A DNA stretch of 64,000 bases from NCBI RefSeq assembly GCF_019925205.1, contig NC_083560.1, positions 19,797,145 through 19,861,144 on the forward strand, given 5' to 3'. The stretch is from Metopolophium dirhodum. Its lineage: Eukaryota; Arthropoda; Insecta; Hemiptera; Aphididae. The number at the start of each line of letters is the position of its first letter. The stretch's first letter is position 1. Below the pieces are notes generated by a model that was given only the letters and a program-made list of their open reading frames with translations, was not told the DNA's origin and searched no databases. The position numbers and the translations under genes were made by a program. Shown here piece after piece: positions 23,401-35,530 of this stretch.

Positions 23401-24325
23401 AGGTTGCTAGTTGTTAACTTTACTCATTTATGCGTTTATGACAGTTAAATTCAAAAGTAGATTACTAATTGATTCAGCCTGTTAATTTGTAAGTATAAAC
23501 ATTAAATAGGGTTTGATTTGGCTTCAATAGTGTGTTCCTTTTAGCTATTTTTAGTAAACGACATCAATAATAGATGTTATCAGAACAACACGTAAATATA
23601 AAATAATGTTAGAAAAACAGTAAACAGCTAAAAAGATCATTAAAAATAATATTATTTATTTAAAACAAAATCTAGTGTTGTTTTAACTCCAATAAGAGAT
23701 TACATTAAAATTACAATGTGAACGATATGATAATGTTTATAATATATAAACCAACTGCCAAACCGCAGTAAGCGAAAATCGACATGTTAAATGGGTCTGG
23801 CATTGAGAATATTTGAAGTTAATACAACTCCAAATTTCTATGTGCGGTAGTGTACCTATAATCCTTTCCCCGCATATTTTGACAAGATTGAATATTATAC
23901 CTAATATTTTTATACTGTGTTATGACGTGTAATATGTGTATATAGATTATACAATGGCTATTTATTTCCAATAGTTACCTATTACTAAATAATATTGTGC
24001 CTGTGAATTTTTATTAGATACATAACCTAATATCGTATTATATTTTTATTTTTTGACCAAAATCGATTTCTCATTGTTTTTCGTTGATATTATGTAAGAA
24101 ATTACCACATCAATATTGTTATTATTATTATTATTATTATTGTTTTTGTTGTTGGTTATTTTTAATTTCGACTAGTGTCAGAGGAGCTGCCCATGAAAGT
24201 CCACCAAAAAACAATAAATGTTGTGCGAGTGGTCGCCAAAGCCTTCGATTCATGTTGCTTTGCCATTTGGCGTTATTTTAACATTTTATGGTTTTTATGT
24301 AAAAATACAGTTACTGCTTACAATT
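23401..24325. other. Non-coding, collinear with 54620-55510
   Basis: A (TTA)n microsatellite lies at 24119-24142. About 40 bp around 24198-24236 is absent from the unit-2 counterpart. Similarity to unit 2 stops near 24315-24325, where the retroelement begins. No gene is seen. Confidence 0.5.
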
Positions 24326-24975
24326 TTATATAAATTTATAAAAAAGGTGAGGAATAATATTCAAAAGCGTGTTATTTCATGACATAGTGATAATAATTAC
24401 GCATACTTGGAAATTACGTAAAACTAAGTGCATACGTCGCGACGTACGTAAATAAATATATATATTATAGAAGTGTAAAAATTTGATTATTTAAATATTG
24501 AAGTATGTAATTATAGGAATACAAAATAAGAGAGTACATTTTGTCTTGAAAAAAATAGATAGATAAATTAAAGTGAATGGAAATAGGAAAAAATATTTGT
24601 TTTTTATGATATTAATTAAAGAGAGTTAACTTTGAATAAGGATTCAGATATTTCAAACGTTGAGAGTAATAATTTTACGAAAGAGTCGATTTCAGGAGTA
24701 ATTAACCGAAAATAATAAATAGCTAATAATAGTCAATAGTGCAATAATTGACGCAGTCTTCAAATTACGTAAATATACGCGCTGTACCGCGTTGTTCGTC
24801 AGCAATCATAAATGCGTAAATATGAAAATAAAAATTAACTATTAAGATACTAAAGAATTTATAAAAATACGTGATAGAGGAAATAAAAACATTTTTCTTT
24901 TTAAAGAATAGATAAATTAAATTTTAAATTTTATTTTGAAAAAGTGTATGATAAAAAGTAAATAGTATTTAATCG
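24326..24975 (+). mobile_element. Retroelement 5' region (leader/LTR side), not resolved
   Basis: This sequence is between the end of unit-2 similarity and the first gag-like ATG. It contains GC-richer islands (CGTCGCGACGTACG near 24438 and CGCGCTGTACCGCGTTG near 24778), but no repeat of the 3' region identifies an LTR and no primer-binding site can be named. Confidence 0.35.
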
Positions 24976-26421
24976 ATGAATAAAGCATCAGAGGACTCAC
25001 AAGTTGAAGGAAATAGTTCTACGGACAATAATATAGACGATAATACAACTGAGAAATTAAGTCTACACGTAGGTGAAAACGAAAAATCGAACGCGAACGT
25101 AGAAAATAGAGAGTCTATAAAAGAAGAATTATTAATCGATTTAAATATATCAAAATTAGTTTAATGTTCACAAAATTTTAATAGGGAGTAATATCTAAGT
25201 GCGATTAAGGAAGAAGAATCATTAAATAAAACTATTACACATAAAAGTAATTCGAGACGAAGACAGTTTGGGAGAACGGGTTCTAGGTCTGATCCCGGCG
25301 TAGTACATATACAATTAGAAAAAATAATTAGAAAACGGGGGACAAAAACAATAATTAAAATTGATATAGATAAAGCCATTTGTATTATACCAGTGTGTAC
25401 CGGTAAGAAAAATATATCGGAATTTATCAATACATGCGAAATCGCATTGGCGATACATACCAGATGTAGACAAACCACTTTTGTTGAAAATAATAAATTC
25501 TAAATTGTTGGAAAACGCGTTAAAAGTGTATAAATACAGAGAATTGAATTCTTGGGAAAATTTAAAGTCAATTTTACAAGGGGAATTTGAACATAAAACT
25601 TCAGAAAGAGCTTTAACATTAGAACTAAATACAGCGCGAATGAATGAAGGAGAAAGCTTGGAAAAATGTATTAGTAGAATTGAGGAGATATATTATAAAC
25701 TCAGTAATGCAAATACCGTGGGATTATCGGAAACTGAAATAAGAACGATTAAGAATCAAACTAAGAAACAAGCTATGATTGTATTTATGACAGGGTTAAC
25801 ACATCATTTATATGTAGTATTAAAATCAAGGAACCCACAAACATTGGAATCAGCTTTTCAAATTGCAATTGATGAACAAATAGAATACCAATCCAAAATA
25901 ATAATCGATGAATTACAGGATAGGGTGGAACAACAGAATTTCAATAAGGAGGAAACACAAATGGATAACACGGAACGTCAAAATAATAAAAATAATAATT
26001 TTAATAGAAGTAATAACGGATATAGTAGTTTCGATAAAAATTTTAATCGTGTCGAATATAATAATCAATATAATAGTTAAAATGTTAACAATAACAATTA
26101 TAATCAACGTAATTATAGAAATAATCAAAATAGAAATAATACTGGATGTTATATCTGCGGTGGAACAAATCATTTCGCAAGGGCGCAAGGGCGTTTGACT
26201 GTTATCAAAACGGAAATAGACGGTCAGTAACGAATAATAACCGTAAACTCGATTACGGTAATACACATCCACATATGAGTAATACTAATACACTTATATT
26301 ACACTGTAGTTACTGTAACAAGGTGGGTCATGAAATTTTTAATTGTCTTACAAAACAAAGAAACGAGGGAAATAATAATATATCAAAAAATTCTAGGGTA
26401 CAAGATATACGAGTGGCGTAA
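24976..26421 (+). pseudogene. gag: Decayed gag of a Ty3/gypsy-like (errantivirus-type) retroelement
   Basis: Gag makes the structural particle of an LTR retroelement. An acidic N-terminal frame (24976-25164, 62 codons) is followed by broken frames (about 25210-25500) and a 199-codon frame (25481-26080) with the helical look of a gag capsid (for example FMTGLTHHLYVVLKSRN). Downstream are two zinc knuckles: a damaged one near 26148 (CYICGGTNHFARA, last Cys lost beside a GGGCGCAA duplication) and an intact one near 26302 (CSYCNKVGHEIFNC). At least two frameshifts and several stops make it a pseudogene. A protease-like motif follows. Family placement rests on the capsid-knuckle-protease order and is an inference. 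Confidence 0.65.
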
Positions 26422-26527
26422 GGTTTGTGCATGAAATAAGAGACAGGTCGTCACAAGACGATGTTTACACATCACAATAGTATTATAATAGAACAATATT
26501 ACTTTAAAAGCACCTAACTTTAATACA

Positions 26528-27260
26528 GAACGAATAAAATTACTAATAAATACAAATAGCGACTCAAAAATTAATAAACTAATGGGGGAAACAGAAATTC
26601 ATGAGTATAGGACAACATTAATTGACAAATATTAAAAAGAAAATTTATTTTACAATAGGGCAAACCACAATTAATTTAACAATAGAAATTAAAGAATTTA
26701 AAACAGATTTTATGTAGAGAAAAAGAAATAAAATAAATTTATTACGAGTAATGGTATATTAGGACTTAAATATTAATTGATTAGTCGCGCAGTAATTGAT
26801 ATTGCAAATAGTAAATTAACAGTAAATTAAAATTAAAAATTACAAACGAAAATAATATATGCTTTAGGAAACCACGCACGGAAACAATAATCATATTTAC
26901 ATTGCATATGGGGCAATATATATATAATAAAAATATTTTAAACAGGCAGGAGTTACCACCGGATGTACACTACACTAATATGTATATAACACAGTCAGAA
27001 ACAGACAAATAACGATTGCGTATTAAAGATATCGAATGTGGGGCAAAGCATAAATGTGGGTTAAATTAATAGAATATCGAAGGAACATGACATTGACAAT
27101 GATTTAAACGAATTTGGAAACATAAAAAATAACAACAATGACATTGACCGCGTGAATAAAATAAAAAGTTAGATTAAGAGGAGCATCGAAGAAAATAAAT
27201 CGATATTACAAATTGTATTTTAAAAACAATTGATGACAATCCAGGATAAATTAGAAAAAA
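26528..27260 (+). pseudogene. pol: Decayed protease and start of pol
   Basis: Just after gag, the frame at 26528 reads ERIKLLINTNS, which looks like the LLIDTGS active-site motif of retroelement aspartic protease with Asp and Gly changed to Asn. A frame near 26740 (NGILG type) would be the distal protease strand. Positions 26868-27010 read PRTETIIIFTLHMGQ and NRQELPPDV, resembling the linker between protease and reverse transcriptase in errantiviruses. A Lys/Glu-rich piece near 27170-27240 could be the approach to reverse transcriptase. No reverse-transcriptase catalytic motif was found, so the domain is deleted or decayed. The calls are tentative. Confidence 0.4.
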
Positions 27261-29033
27261 AAGTATATACATGTAATATACGTGTATGGTGAAGAGTAAT
27301 AATATTTACAACGATAATAATATCAAATGGTATAACAAAGTATTAGGTATAATCAGTAAAAGAAATACATATTATGAAAAAAAAAATGTTTAGCATTTTG
27401 TGAAACATTTTACTAGATAAAACTATAAAGGAATAAACCTCGCGGATAAATAAATAATACTATAATTAATGGAATAAAATAAATGAAAATAAAAATATAG
27501 ATATATATGATTAAAGATCACATACATAGAAATAAGTTAAGTCCATTTGGAAGGGACCATACAAATTTTGGAGGTATTATAGATTCAGACAACGCAGTGA
27601 TATCGCGAAATCGAAAAAAAAGTAACAATGCATAAAAATGACGTGAAAGAATATTACGACAACAGAGATAAAAGAAACGAAAAAAAAAATATATATAGAA
27701 AAAGAGTAATAAGTCACAAATAATAAAATTAGTTAATAATATAAATAAAATAAAGAATAAACACTAAAGTAACGATTATTGATAGCACGTAGTATATAAA
27801 TATAATATAAATAATAATGTGGAAATTAATAATTGAAGTAGTAATAAGTGAAATGAAGACAAATCAATTTTCTAAATGATAAAAGTCGACGTGGGATATG
27901 AACAATGTAGCATTGAAATATGATGAATAATATATATTATATTATAGATTAATTGGTTATGGACGAGGAAAATCGGATAGTCTCGGTGGCCAGATGGTCC
28001 CGGAGTACAAATAAGTGTCGGAAGTAAAAAATCTATTATAAAGAAAAAGATAGAGTTTCAGGAGGTATGATAAGAGCAACAAATCATCAAAACGACCGAA
28101 TAGTTGTACTATAATTTTGAAATAAAGGGTGTAATATAGAATCATTACAATAAATATATATATTTATATACTCCATATGGAAAAACAACTGGTGATGTTT
28201 TACGTAGAAAGGTTACATATTGTAAGAAAAATCATGTACAGTACACGTAAACAAGAAATATGAATGGTATGAACAAGTCAAATTTAAAAACATGGATTAC
28301 TATTTAACAGTCAATCGGGTAGAAAATGTAAACGACAGGAAGAATAGAAATTCCGAATAATATTGACATATCAATAACTGAGGAAAAGTACTACGGAAAT
28401 GAGCATAGATTACGAAATCGTAACGATCACAGTAGAATATAATATTACACGAATATTAGGAGTTGAAAACACACATTCAGAAAATGTAATGAATAATACT
28501 ACGAACGCACTACAAACAGACCGGGACGTCGAGTTTAGATTTTTACACCACGGAAAGTGAACCGGAAGCAAATGAACACAAGAAGTCACAATATTTTAAT
28601 AACGAAACCGAAAGTACAAATAAAAAAGAATGAAACAATTGCATATTTGCATGTAACCCGAAGAACGTGAAACAGAGTATGAATACATAGTCTACATACA
28701 GTATATGTGATACTAGGAGTAATATTAATAATAATTGGTGTAGCGAAATATGATAGATTGGTAAGAAAGGAAAGATACCTATATAAGTATACCTAGTATA
28801 GCGCTCACGAGACTTTGACGAAAATAATATATGTAGTAAAATAAAATAATAAAATAAATAATATATAGCTATAATGAATCAATGCGAAATAGATAATATA
28901 ATTATAAATAATTGTAAAATAAAGTATGCAGGGTGATACAGTTTCCTTATAGATTAATAGCATACTAATATAGCATGATTAACACTAGAATTATTATAGA
29001 TCGATAAATAAATAGAAATACTATTATAGGTTT
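27261..29033 (+). mobile_element. Decayed retroelement interior, unit-2 copy
   Basis: Similarity to the window's first base starts at 27357, which fixes the duplication offset. No frame longer than about 60 codons is open, and the reverse-transcriptase, RNase H and integrase motifs expected here cannot be read. Several small indels separate it from copy 1 (for example CTAC absent near 28007). Confidence 0.55.
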
Positions 29034-29249
29034 ATGATTGAAATAAAATTCAAAGGACAAAGGGCAGAAAATGAAAATTTAATAGGAAAAGTAATAGAAT
29101 TAATATTCAGAGGCCAATTGGATTTAATTAATGTCACGAAACAAGTAGTTGACGAATTTTATATTCCAAATTTGAACTACGAAAACAGCTATGTTGAAAT
29201 AATACAAATAAAATGCGAACTGTGCGAATCAAAATATTATAATGAATAG
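29034..29249 (+). pseudogene. Retroelement ORF relic (possible envelope part), unit-2 copy
   Basis: The frame is 71 codons, with the same length and nearly the same residues as 1678-1893. Keeping an identical open length in both copies shows only that the duplication is young. It is followed after about 140 bp, including a long A run, by the membrane-anchor relic. Confidence 0.35.
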
Positions 29250-29388
29250 AATTCTAAATAAATCTAGAACACATTATAATAGGCAAACATGTTGTACAAT
29301 TCAATAGGAGGGGAAAAAAAATTATAAAGCAAAATATTTAAAAAATGTCGACGGTACGATTGAAGGAGTAAAAAAAAAAAAAAATTAA

Positions 29389-29723
29389 TTGATTGTAACA
29401 ACGAATAACACATTACAAAGAACAACGACACCAAAAATCAATATTTATGAAATTTTAAACAAATATTCAAAAATAGGGGGAGTTCAACAACGTCAGTTGA
29501 AGACGATTATCGGACAAATTTTGTCAACAAGTTTAGAAATTAGTACAGTAAATAATGTTATTAAATCAGATCAGGAAAAAGGAAATGAAATAATTTATAC
29601 AATGCTGTAATACTAGTTATAATAATGTTGATCGTAGTAGTGGTGTTAGTAGGTGTAGAATATAGATATACATGTGAAAATAACTATATGAAAATAACTA
29701 TAGGTCAACGGAACAACAAGTAA
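29389..29723 (+). pseudogene. Envelope-like C-terminal relic with membrane anchor, unit-2 copy
   Basis: The 73-codon frame (29389-29610) ends where a shifted frame (29607-29723) provides a hydrophobic anchor, ILVIIMLIVVVVLVG type, and a basic tail ending at TAA. The relic has the same frame break as copy 1, so the break predates the duplication. Confidence 0.4.
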
Positions 29724-29787
29724 TTGATAATCCGGATGTAGCGACAACGGAATTTTAGGAAAATAATAATAATAAGTATATGAAATG

Positions 29788-30052
29788 AATTAAATTATTT
29801 TAGTTATAAATGAAATAAAAAGTATAAAATGTAATGTTTAATGTTATAAAATGAAGTAGAATAATACAGGACTCAAACACCGTTGAGTGATTATAGTTTG
29901 ACATTAATTAGATGTTGTACGTAAAAATACAATTATTAATAAAAAATAATAATATTGTAGGGACGAAGTACTATGCAACAGCGGAAGTAATTAATTTTTC
30001 ATGAAACTAGTCGTTTAACGAAGAATCAGAATTTTGAATTGGCTTAGGTCGA
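29788..30052 (+). repeat. 265-bp dispersed block, unit-2 copy
   Basis: The block has the same length as 2435-2699 and 7915-8179, with very few substitutions (for example ACCGTTGAG for ACCATTGAG). It separates the env-like relic from the unrecognised ORF. Confidence 0.5.
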
Positions 30053-30074
30053 ACGAGCAGGCGGTTAATTATTA

Positions 30075-30510
30075 GTGTTGGTATTGAAGAGGGCGGGTGA
30101 ATATTATATAAGAGAAAGGGAGTTTTTTTTCCAATTTATGGGGGCTGAACTAGTCGTACATCGGGAGCGGCATTCATTCAGATCTATTTTTATAAACCAG
30201 TATGGTGGACTGGATGGTCTACATACACATAGCTTAGGATATCGAGAATATCGAATATTTATGGTTGGTTGATAGACCTGCAATTCAGCCTTATTCTGAA
30301 CTGCCGAATGATCTCGTATATTCCGATTCAATATCATCAAACTATAGATCGACCACTGCTGGTTTAGAACAGAGCTACACCATAATATTTAAACAAGTGG
30401 AACCACCTGCCGTGATAAGAATGGAGACAGATGAACAATTAAGGGAGTCTATGAACCTGGCACAACGTGTACAGAATGAATTCTATAATAATATAATGAT
30501 ATTAATGTAA
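30075..30510 (+). pseudogene. Unrecognised protein relic, better-preserved copy
   Basis: Frame 1 (30075-30272, 65 codons) and frame 2 (30265-30510, 81 codons, TTG as first codon) overlap by 8 bp in different frames, so one small indel would account for the break. Frame 2 is open for its full length here, whereas copy 1 has a TAG. The composition (Arg, His, Gln and Glu rich, few AAA/TTT runs) is unlike the retroelement interior. No homologue comes to mind. A retroelement accessory ORF, an older viral insertion or a host fragment are all possible. The shadow frame on the other strand (30104-30340) is not favoured. Confidence 0.4.
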
Positions 30511-31189
30511 AATCGGGAATAAACTTCATGACATAAGGATGACTTAAGGCCAAGTAGTTTAGAAAACTCAATCCACAATACGAGGAAAATGAAAATTAAG
30601 AGTTAGAAGTAAGATATATAAGGGAAAATAATTAATAGAAATATTAGATGGAGAACCTTAAGTTAAGTGAATCAAATAAAGTCTCAATAAGAAAAATAGG
30701 TATAGATAAACATAATAAATTTAATAAGTCTAAATATTTGAACGCATCTTTAAGTGAATAAAAGTTGTACACTCAAATTTGAATTAATAAGATAAAAAAA
30801 AGAGCAAACAAACATTAATGTAGAAAAAAAATTTAAATAATTGGTAAATAAATTAATAATAAAAAGCCATAATAAAAAATAGAAATGAATAGATAAAAGA
30901 AAACATTTTTTTTTAGATATTATAAAATTGGGAGATATACATTACATATACACTGAAAATGAAAAGAAAATATAAAAATAACTTTGGAAAATATTCAAAA
31001 TAAATAATATTTTGAGAGAATATTATAAACATGGTGTTGGAGATAAAATATACGTAATGAATTACTGAATTAGTATATATATATATATATTGTACGAGAA
31101 AACAAATATATTGTAATAATCTTAAGTTTAAGCACGAATGAGATATTGGAATTACTAACACTAATATGGAATATATTGTGGGAAAATGG
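30511..31189. other. Non-coding, collinear with 3158-4399
   Basis: This matches unit 1 but lacks the ~554-bp piece present there, the join being at AATAATTA near 30630. No gene is seen. The frame at 30913-31161 (-) is identical to 4125-4373 and has no other support. Confidence 0.55.
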
Positions 31190-33413
31190 TGTAAAATTTG
31201 AATTTAATGATATAAAATCATTGTATAAGAAAAACGATTCTTAGCGAAAACGGTCAGTCAGCCTATTATATTACCAAGTATATTTGATGATATTATTGTA
31301 ACGAACCCAATAATACGCATACTATATTATTGTGATCGTTTCGCCTTAGGATATATTAGGCAACATAAATATTAGCACATAGTATAATTCGACTAAACAA
31401 ATCAAAGTCATAAATCCTATTAGAATACCTGTGGGAATATAACGAGAGGGCAATGCGATCTTGAACCCGCATTTCAATAGGTCCTACAACCTCGCCTGAA
31501 TCATAAATCATAAATATATGAATATGATATAATATAATATATATTATTCTTGGAATAACCAGGCGTGGGAATGTATCGATAATAAATTAAACAACGTCCT
31601 GTGAAGTCCACGGATATGTCGATGGACTAGAGGGAAGTAGGAGAGCAGGAGGCCCTTTAAAACCAGACCCGAAACGGCCTGTAGATTAGACGTGATTTAC
31701 CATCGTACATGCGAGCACCTTCGGGAGAGACAGTATAACAATTTTGTCAATTTGGACTTAGAGTATTTTATGAAGAAGAATTTTAAAATATACAACTTAA
31801 CTTTTCAACAAGTCTAATTATTTTGTCAACCTACCAAGAAATCCATTACCAACGGTCTTGCTACCTGCAAATTATAAGCTAAGCAATTAAACCAATTGGT
31901 AGTTTATAACATTATTGAGAATAAAGTAATTTATATATAACCTATTTACGTGGAGCCTAAGAGCCTTGTTTTCAATTTTCAATCTTTAGCTATAAAAGTT
32001 GAACATTTTATAAATTATTAACTACAAAATAATTATTAAATTATAAATTTGATAAATTTTGTCAACCTGTGAAATTTAAATGCTTATAAAAAAAAATTGT
32101 GCCAATGTATTTTTAATATTTTTTAACTGCTATTAGAACGATATATTAGGAGCCTTATATTAAATTTTCACGCTTTTTGACACATTTTATAAAATTGTAT
32201 TGATATTTATAGAAAATAAAACTAAAATAATAGAAAACTGACAATGTCCGTAAACGGCTCAAAAGAGTCAAATTATTTTCAAAATGTTATGGTGTATAGA
32301 AAATGCTAATGTTAACATTCGGTGAAATTTTCAAGTATCTACAGTCATACGTTTCTTAATTACAACAAAATAAGAAAATCGTTACATGAGATATCGAATG
32401 GATATCAAATGTTGTAAAAATATGAATTTCCAACGTTCATAAAAATTTAATTTGAGTTTCTTGTAGACTTTTTTTTGTTGATAAAGGAAGAAAAACTTAT
32501 GGATAATCTTGTATTACATTTTCAAATCTTAGATTTAAAATGAAAATTTTATTTGAATTTCTAACTCAAAATAATTTGCTAATTTTTTTGATTTTTCCGT
32601 ATTTTGTTAAGATTTGAACTTTAAATTCTTATAAATAAAAACTGTGACTAAGAATTTTTAAATTTTTTCATCTGCCTTTGAAAAAATAACCTAGGATCCT
32701 TCTATTAAATTTTCAATCTTTTTTACCCAACAGATAAAATTTTATTGATATTTATAGAAAAAAAAACCAAATAAAATGGCAACTGAAAATGTCCGTAAAC
32801 AGCTCAAAAGAAGTCAAAATATTTGAAAAATGTTATGGTGTATAGAAAATGCTAATATAAAACATTCAGTCAAATTTTCATGTATCTACAGTTATTCGTT
32901 TTGTATTACAACAAAATAAGAAAATCGTTACATGTGAAATCGAGTGAATATCCAATGTTGTACAAATATGAACTTCAAATGCTCATAAAAATTAATTTGA
33001 CTTTCTTGTAGACATTTTTTTTTTTTTGATAAAGTTAGCAAAACTCATGCGGAATTTTATATTATATTTACAAATCATAGATTCAAAAAGAATAATAATT
33101 ATGAATTTCTAACTCAAAATAACTTGCACACTTTCTTGACTTTTACGTATTTTGACAAGATTTGAACATTAAATGCTCGTAAAAAAAATTGGGACTATGG
33201 ATTTTTAATATACTTCAAATACCATTGTACAACGATAATATTATGTTAGGTATACGTAATTTCTACAACTATGAATGTGGAGAAGGCTTGAAAACTGTCG
33301 TTTACAGTACAAAGTTTGATCATTGGTAACGTGTTATAAAATAATAGTATCACAAAATTAAAACTATGTATTAACTCAGTAGTCGCTGGCAGAAAATAGC
33401 CTTTTAATCAAAA
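31190..33413 (-). repeat. GATTCTGAGCG-family repeat, reverse copy, longest of its type here
   Basis: This is the minus-strand copy with its 3' terminal motif near 31235 and internal ~545-bp units recurring near 32290 and 32836 (TGTATAGAAAATGCTAAT). It carries the complete solo LTR 31297-31911. It differs from 4400-5835 by about 300 bp kept here (31990-32290) and by several short indels. It is non-coding. Confidence 0.65.
31297..31911 (+). mobile_element. Solo LTR, complete, TSD TTAT
   Basis: The element begins TGTAACGAACCCAATAATA and ends AGTTTATAACA, flanked by TTAT (31293-31296 and 31912-31915). The unoccupied host repeat reads GATGATATTATTGTGAATAA. A 4-bp duplication, TG...CA ends and the TGTAACGAACC start fit a Ty3/gypsy LTR of about 615 bp. 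Remnants of the same insertion event are at 4506-4730 and 53789-54007. Confidence 0.75.
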
Positions 33414-33888
33414 ATATAATATACACTTTTGGAAGCACCCTGGGTAGGTACTGAACTCTAACGGATTTTTAGTATTTGTTGTTATAGCGGCAACTGGAAT
33501 ACATCATCTGTGAAAATTTCAACTGTCTAACTTTCACGGTTCATGAGATACAGCCTGGTGACGGACGTAACCCTAAAAAGCAACAAAATTAAATTAAATG
33601 GAGATAGTCAATTTGTAAAATTAATCTATTTTATCGCATACTAATGTAAATTTCAGTAAGTACCATCTACTAAAAAAAAACAATAAATATGTACTATTTT
33701 ATGCCAGTTTTTCATAAAAATTGAAAAACACGTGATGAAATATTATAATTTAAAACTTCAAAGTCAACAATTAAGAAATCAAAACACCAATTTAACTCTT
33801 TTGGAGACCAGTATATAGGTGTACAATTGTACAGCTGTACAATTTTCGAAGAAAATTCCAATTCATATATGATTATTATCGTAGTATT
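33414..33888. other. Non-coding, collinear with 5836-6269
   Basis: It contains the short insect repeat piece with GGTTCATGAGATACAGC at 33502-33578 and an extra ~40 bp near 33404-33455 relative to unit 1. No gene is seen; the conserved minus-strand frame (33712-33936) runs into the LTR and is spurious. Confidence 0.5.
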
Positions 33889-33893
33889 GTGCC

Positions 33894-34802
33894 TGTCGCC
33901 GCCGCGACAATAGCAATGTACCCACCGACCGACCACACACAGTTATTATTAAGATTATTAATTATTATATAATATGTAGATTAGACCGCAACCAGGTACT
34001 GTCCAGCAAGGGCCAGGCGCGGTGCGGCAATCAGTTCGTTGATTCGTTCGCTCGTCGCAAACAGTCGACACGTCGTTCCTTTTTTTATAGGCGCAAATCG
34101 CCGTAAAAATTGTATTGTGATAATAAATTGTAAGGCGCTAATCGCCATCGTTTTTTATACCGTACCTAGTTGTCGTGGCGCAAATCGCCAGCGTTATTAT
34201 TATTGTTTTTGGTCGGGCGCGAATCGCCAGCTTTATTATTATTATTTTTGGTCGGGCGCGAATCGCCGGCGCTATTATTATTGTATTTAATTATTGTTAC
34301 GACGCATTGTGTGTGTCGTCATTATTATTATAATTATTATTAAAAACCATAGGATAGCTGGCCAGCTGACCACCGTCGTATTTGTAAGTTTTTCTTATAT
34401 ATATACTTTTATTAATATCTTTTTGTATTATCGGTTTGGTACAACCAGCGCCGTTTATAATTATAATTTATACATTTGTACTGCTGTGGTATTATTATAT
34501 ATTATATTGTGTATTATCAATATTATTAAATTAAATTTGTGAATTATACAGCAACGCATTTTTACCTAAAACGTGTTACAATTTTCTTTTAATTATATAC
34601 ACATCACATTACACACACATATACACACCCACCCACAGACTAGCACTCTCTGGTCTTGCTCGGCGACCCCGTCCACTTCCTTTGAGTCGCTACTTACACA
34701 TACACATCTATACACAGGTCGGTCGGTGTGTGAGTACAGCGCGCGAAGTAAAAAGCGGTCGGGCCGTACGGGCAAACTATTGTTCCGTCCCCGGCGCAAT
34801 CA
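33894..34802 (+). mobile_element. Solo LTR with 39-bp tandem repeats, unit-2 copy, TSD GTGCC
   Basis: It has the same TG...CA ends and the same GTGCC duplication (33889-33893 and 34803-34807) as 6275-7213, so both descend from one insertion. It has three 39-bp GCGCGAATCGCC units (about 34178-34290) where the other has four, plus a small GATTCGTTC insertion near 34040. The open frames over this region (34039-34290 and 34573-34851) are repeats and CA-rich DNA, not genes. Confidence 0.8.
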
Positions 34803-34807
34803 GTGCC

Positions 34808-35278
34808 GATTAATTATGGGTCATAAATATATACGTACCTCTACGACATAAGTCATAACGTAATAAAAATCGTAGGTGGGTACGTAGTCTGCAGTATATA
34901 CTTAATCATAATTTTTGGTGACAATTTAACTACTACTTATATTTACGATGAAAATACAATATTATATTGTCACGCAATTTTAATGTGTTCCTATATAGTA
35001 TAACCCTGTAAGGAAAATAATGCGGCCAAGTATAATTGCTCAACTCTCAAGCTATTATTTTTAAGATAAAAATAAAAGGACACTTTAGCTGCCATTATAA
35101 TATAGGAACCTACCTATACCTACCTATAAATTATATACTTGTATATTTTAAATACATATTTTTTTTTGTATGTTTGTTTATTATGAACTTTGTATAGATA
35201 CCTATGGAAAATTGTTGTAATATTTTGAACAAAATTATAAAATGTAATGAATGGGGCTATCAAAAATAAGAAAAATGT
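34808..35278. other. Non-coding, resembles 60020-60600
   Basis: Downstream of the LTR this follows the order seen in the inverted block (GGCCAAG..CTCAACTCTCAAG near 35033-35050, then AAAGGACACTTTAGCTGCC). Unit 1 has the palindrome here instead. No gene is seen. Confidence 0.5.
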
Positions 35279-35286
35279 CCTAAAAA

Positions 35287-35522
35287 TAGTGGCGTGACGA
35301 TGGACTTTATTTGAGGCGCGTGCCTCAGCTTGAAGGGTGGTGGGTGTCCTGGAGACTAGGGGAAATTAACATATAGTAAATAATTTATTAAGTAGACACT
35401 AAGACTAAGCCAATCATTCTCAGTTACCATTTATGTAAATACGTAATTATTTATATAAGTATTTATAATTACTAATATAAATTATTGTGCCTTATAAGTT
35501 AATGAAGTTCGCCACGCCACTA
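35287..35522. mobile_element. Short hAT-like MITE, TSD CCTAAAAA
   Basis: The inverted ends TAGTGGCGTGACGA and (complement) TAGTGGCGTGGCGAAC are flanked by CCTAAAAA at 35279-35286 and 35523-35530. The size is 236 bp and it is non-coding. Its right half survives in the palindrome centre at about 8180-8315. Confidence 0.75.
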
Positions 35523-35530
35523 CCTAAAAA

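Noticed and set aside
24326..24975. Search for a 5' LTR matching the 265-bp block
   Set aside because: No similarity found by eye, so the block was not called an LTR.
25161..25478. 105-codon minus-strand frame
   Set aside because: It is antisense shadow of the decayed gag, whose plus-strand frames read as protein.
25913..26272. Ile-rich frames on both strands near the gag end
   Set aside because: They are low-complexity translations of an AAT/ATT-rich Asn tract in gag.
34573..34851. 92-codon frame rich in His/Thr
   Set aside because: It comes from a CACACA-rich part of the solo LTR and crosses its right end.
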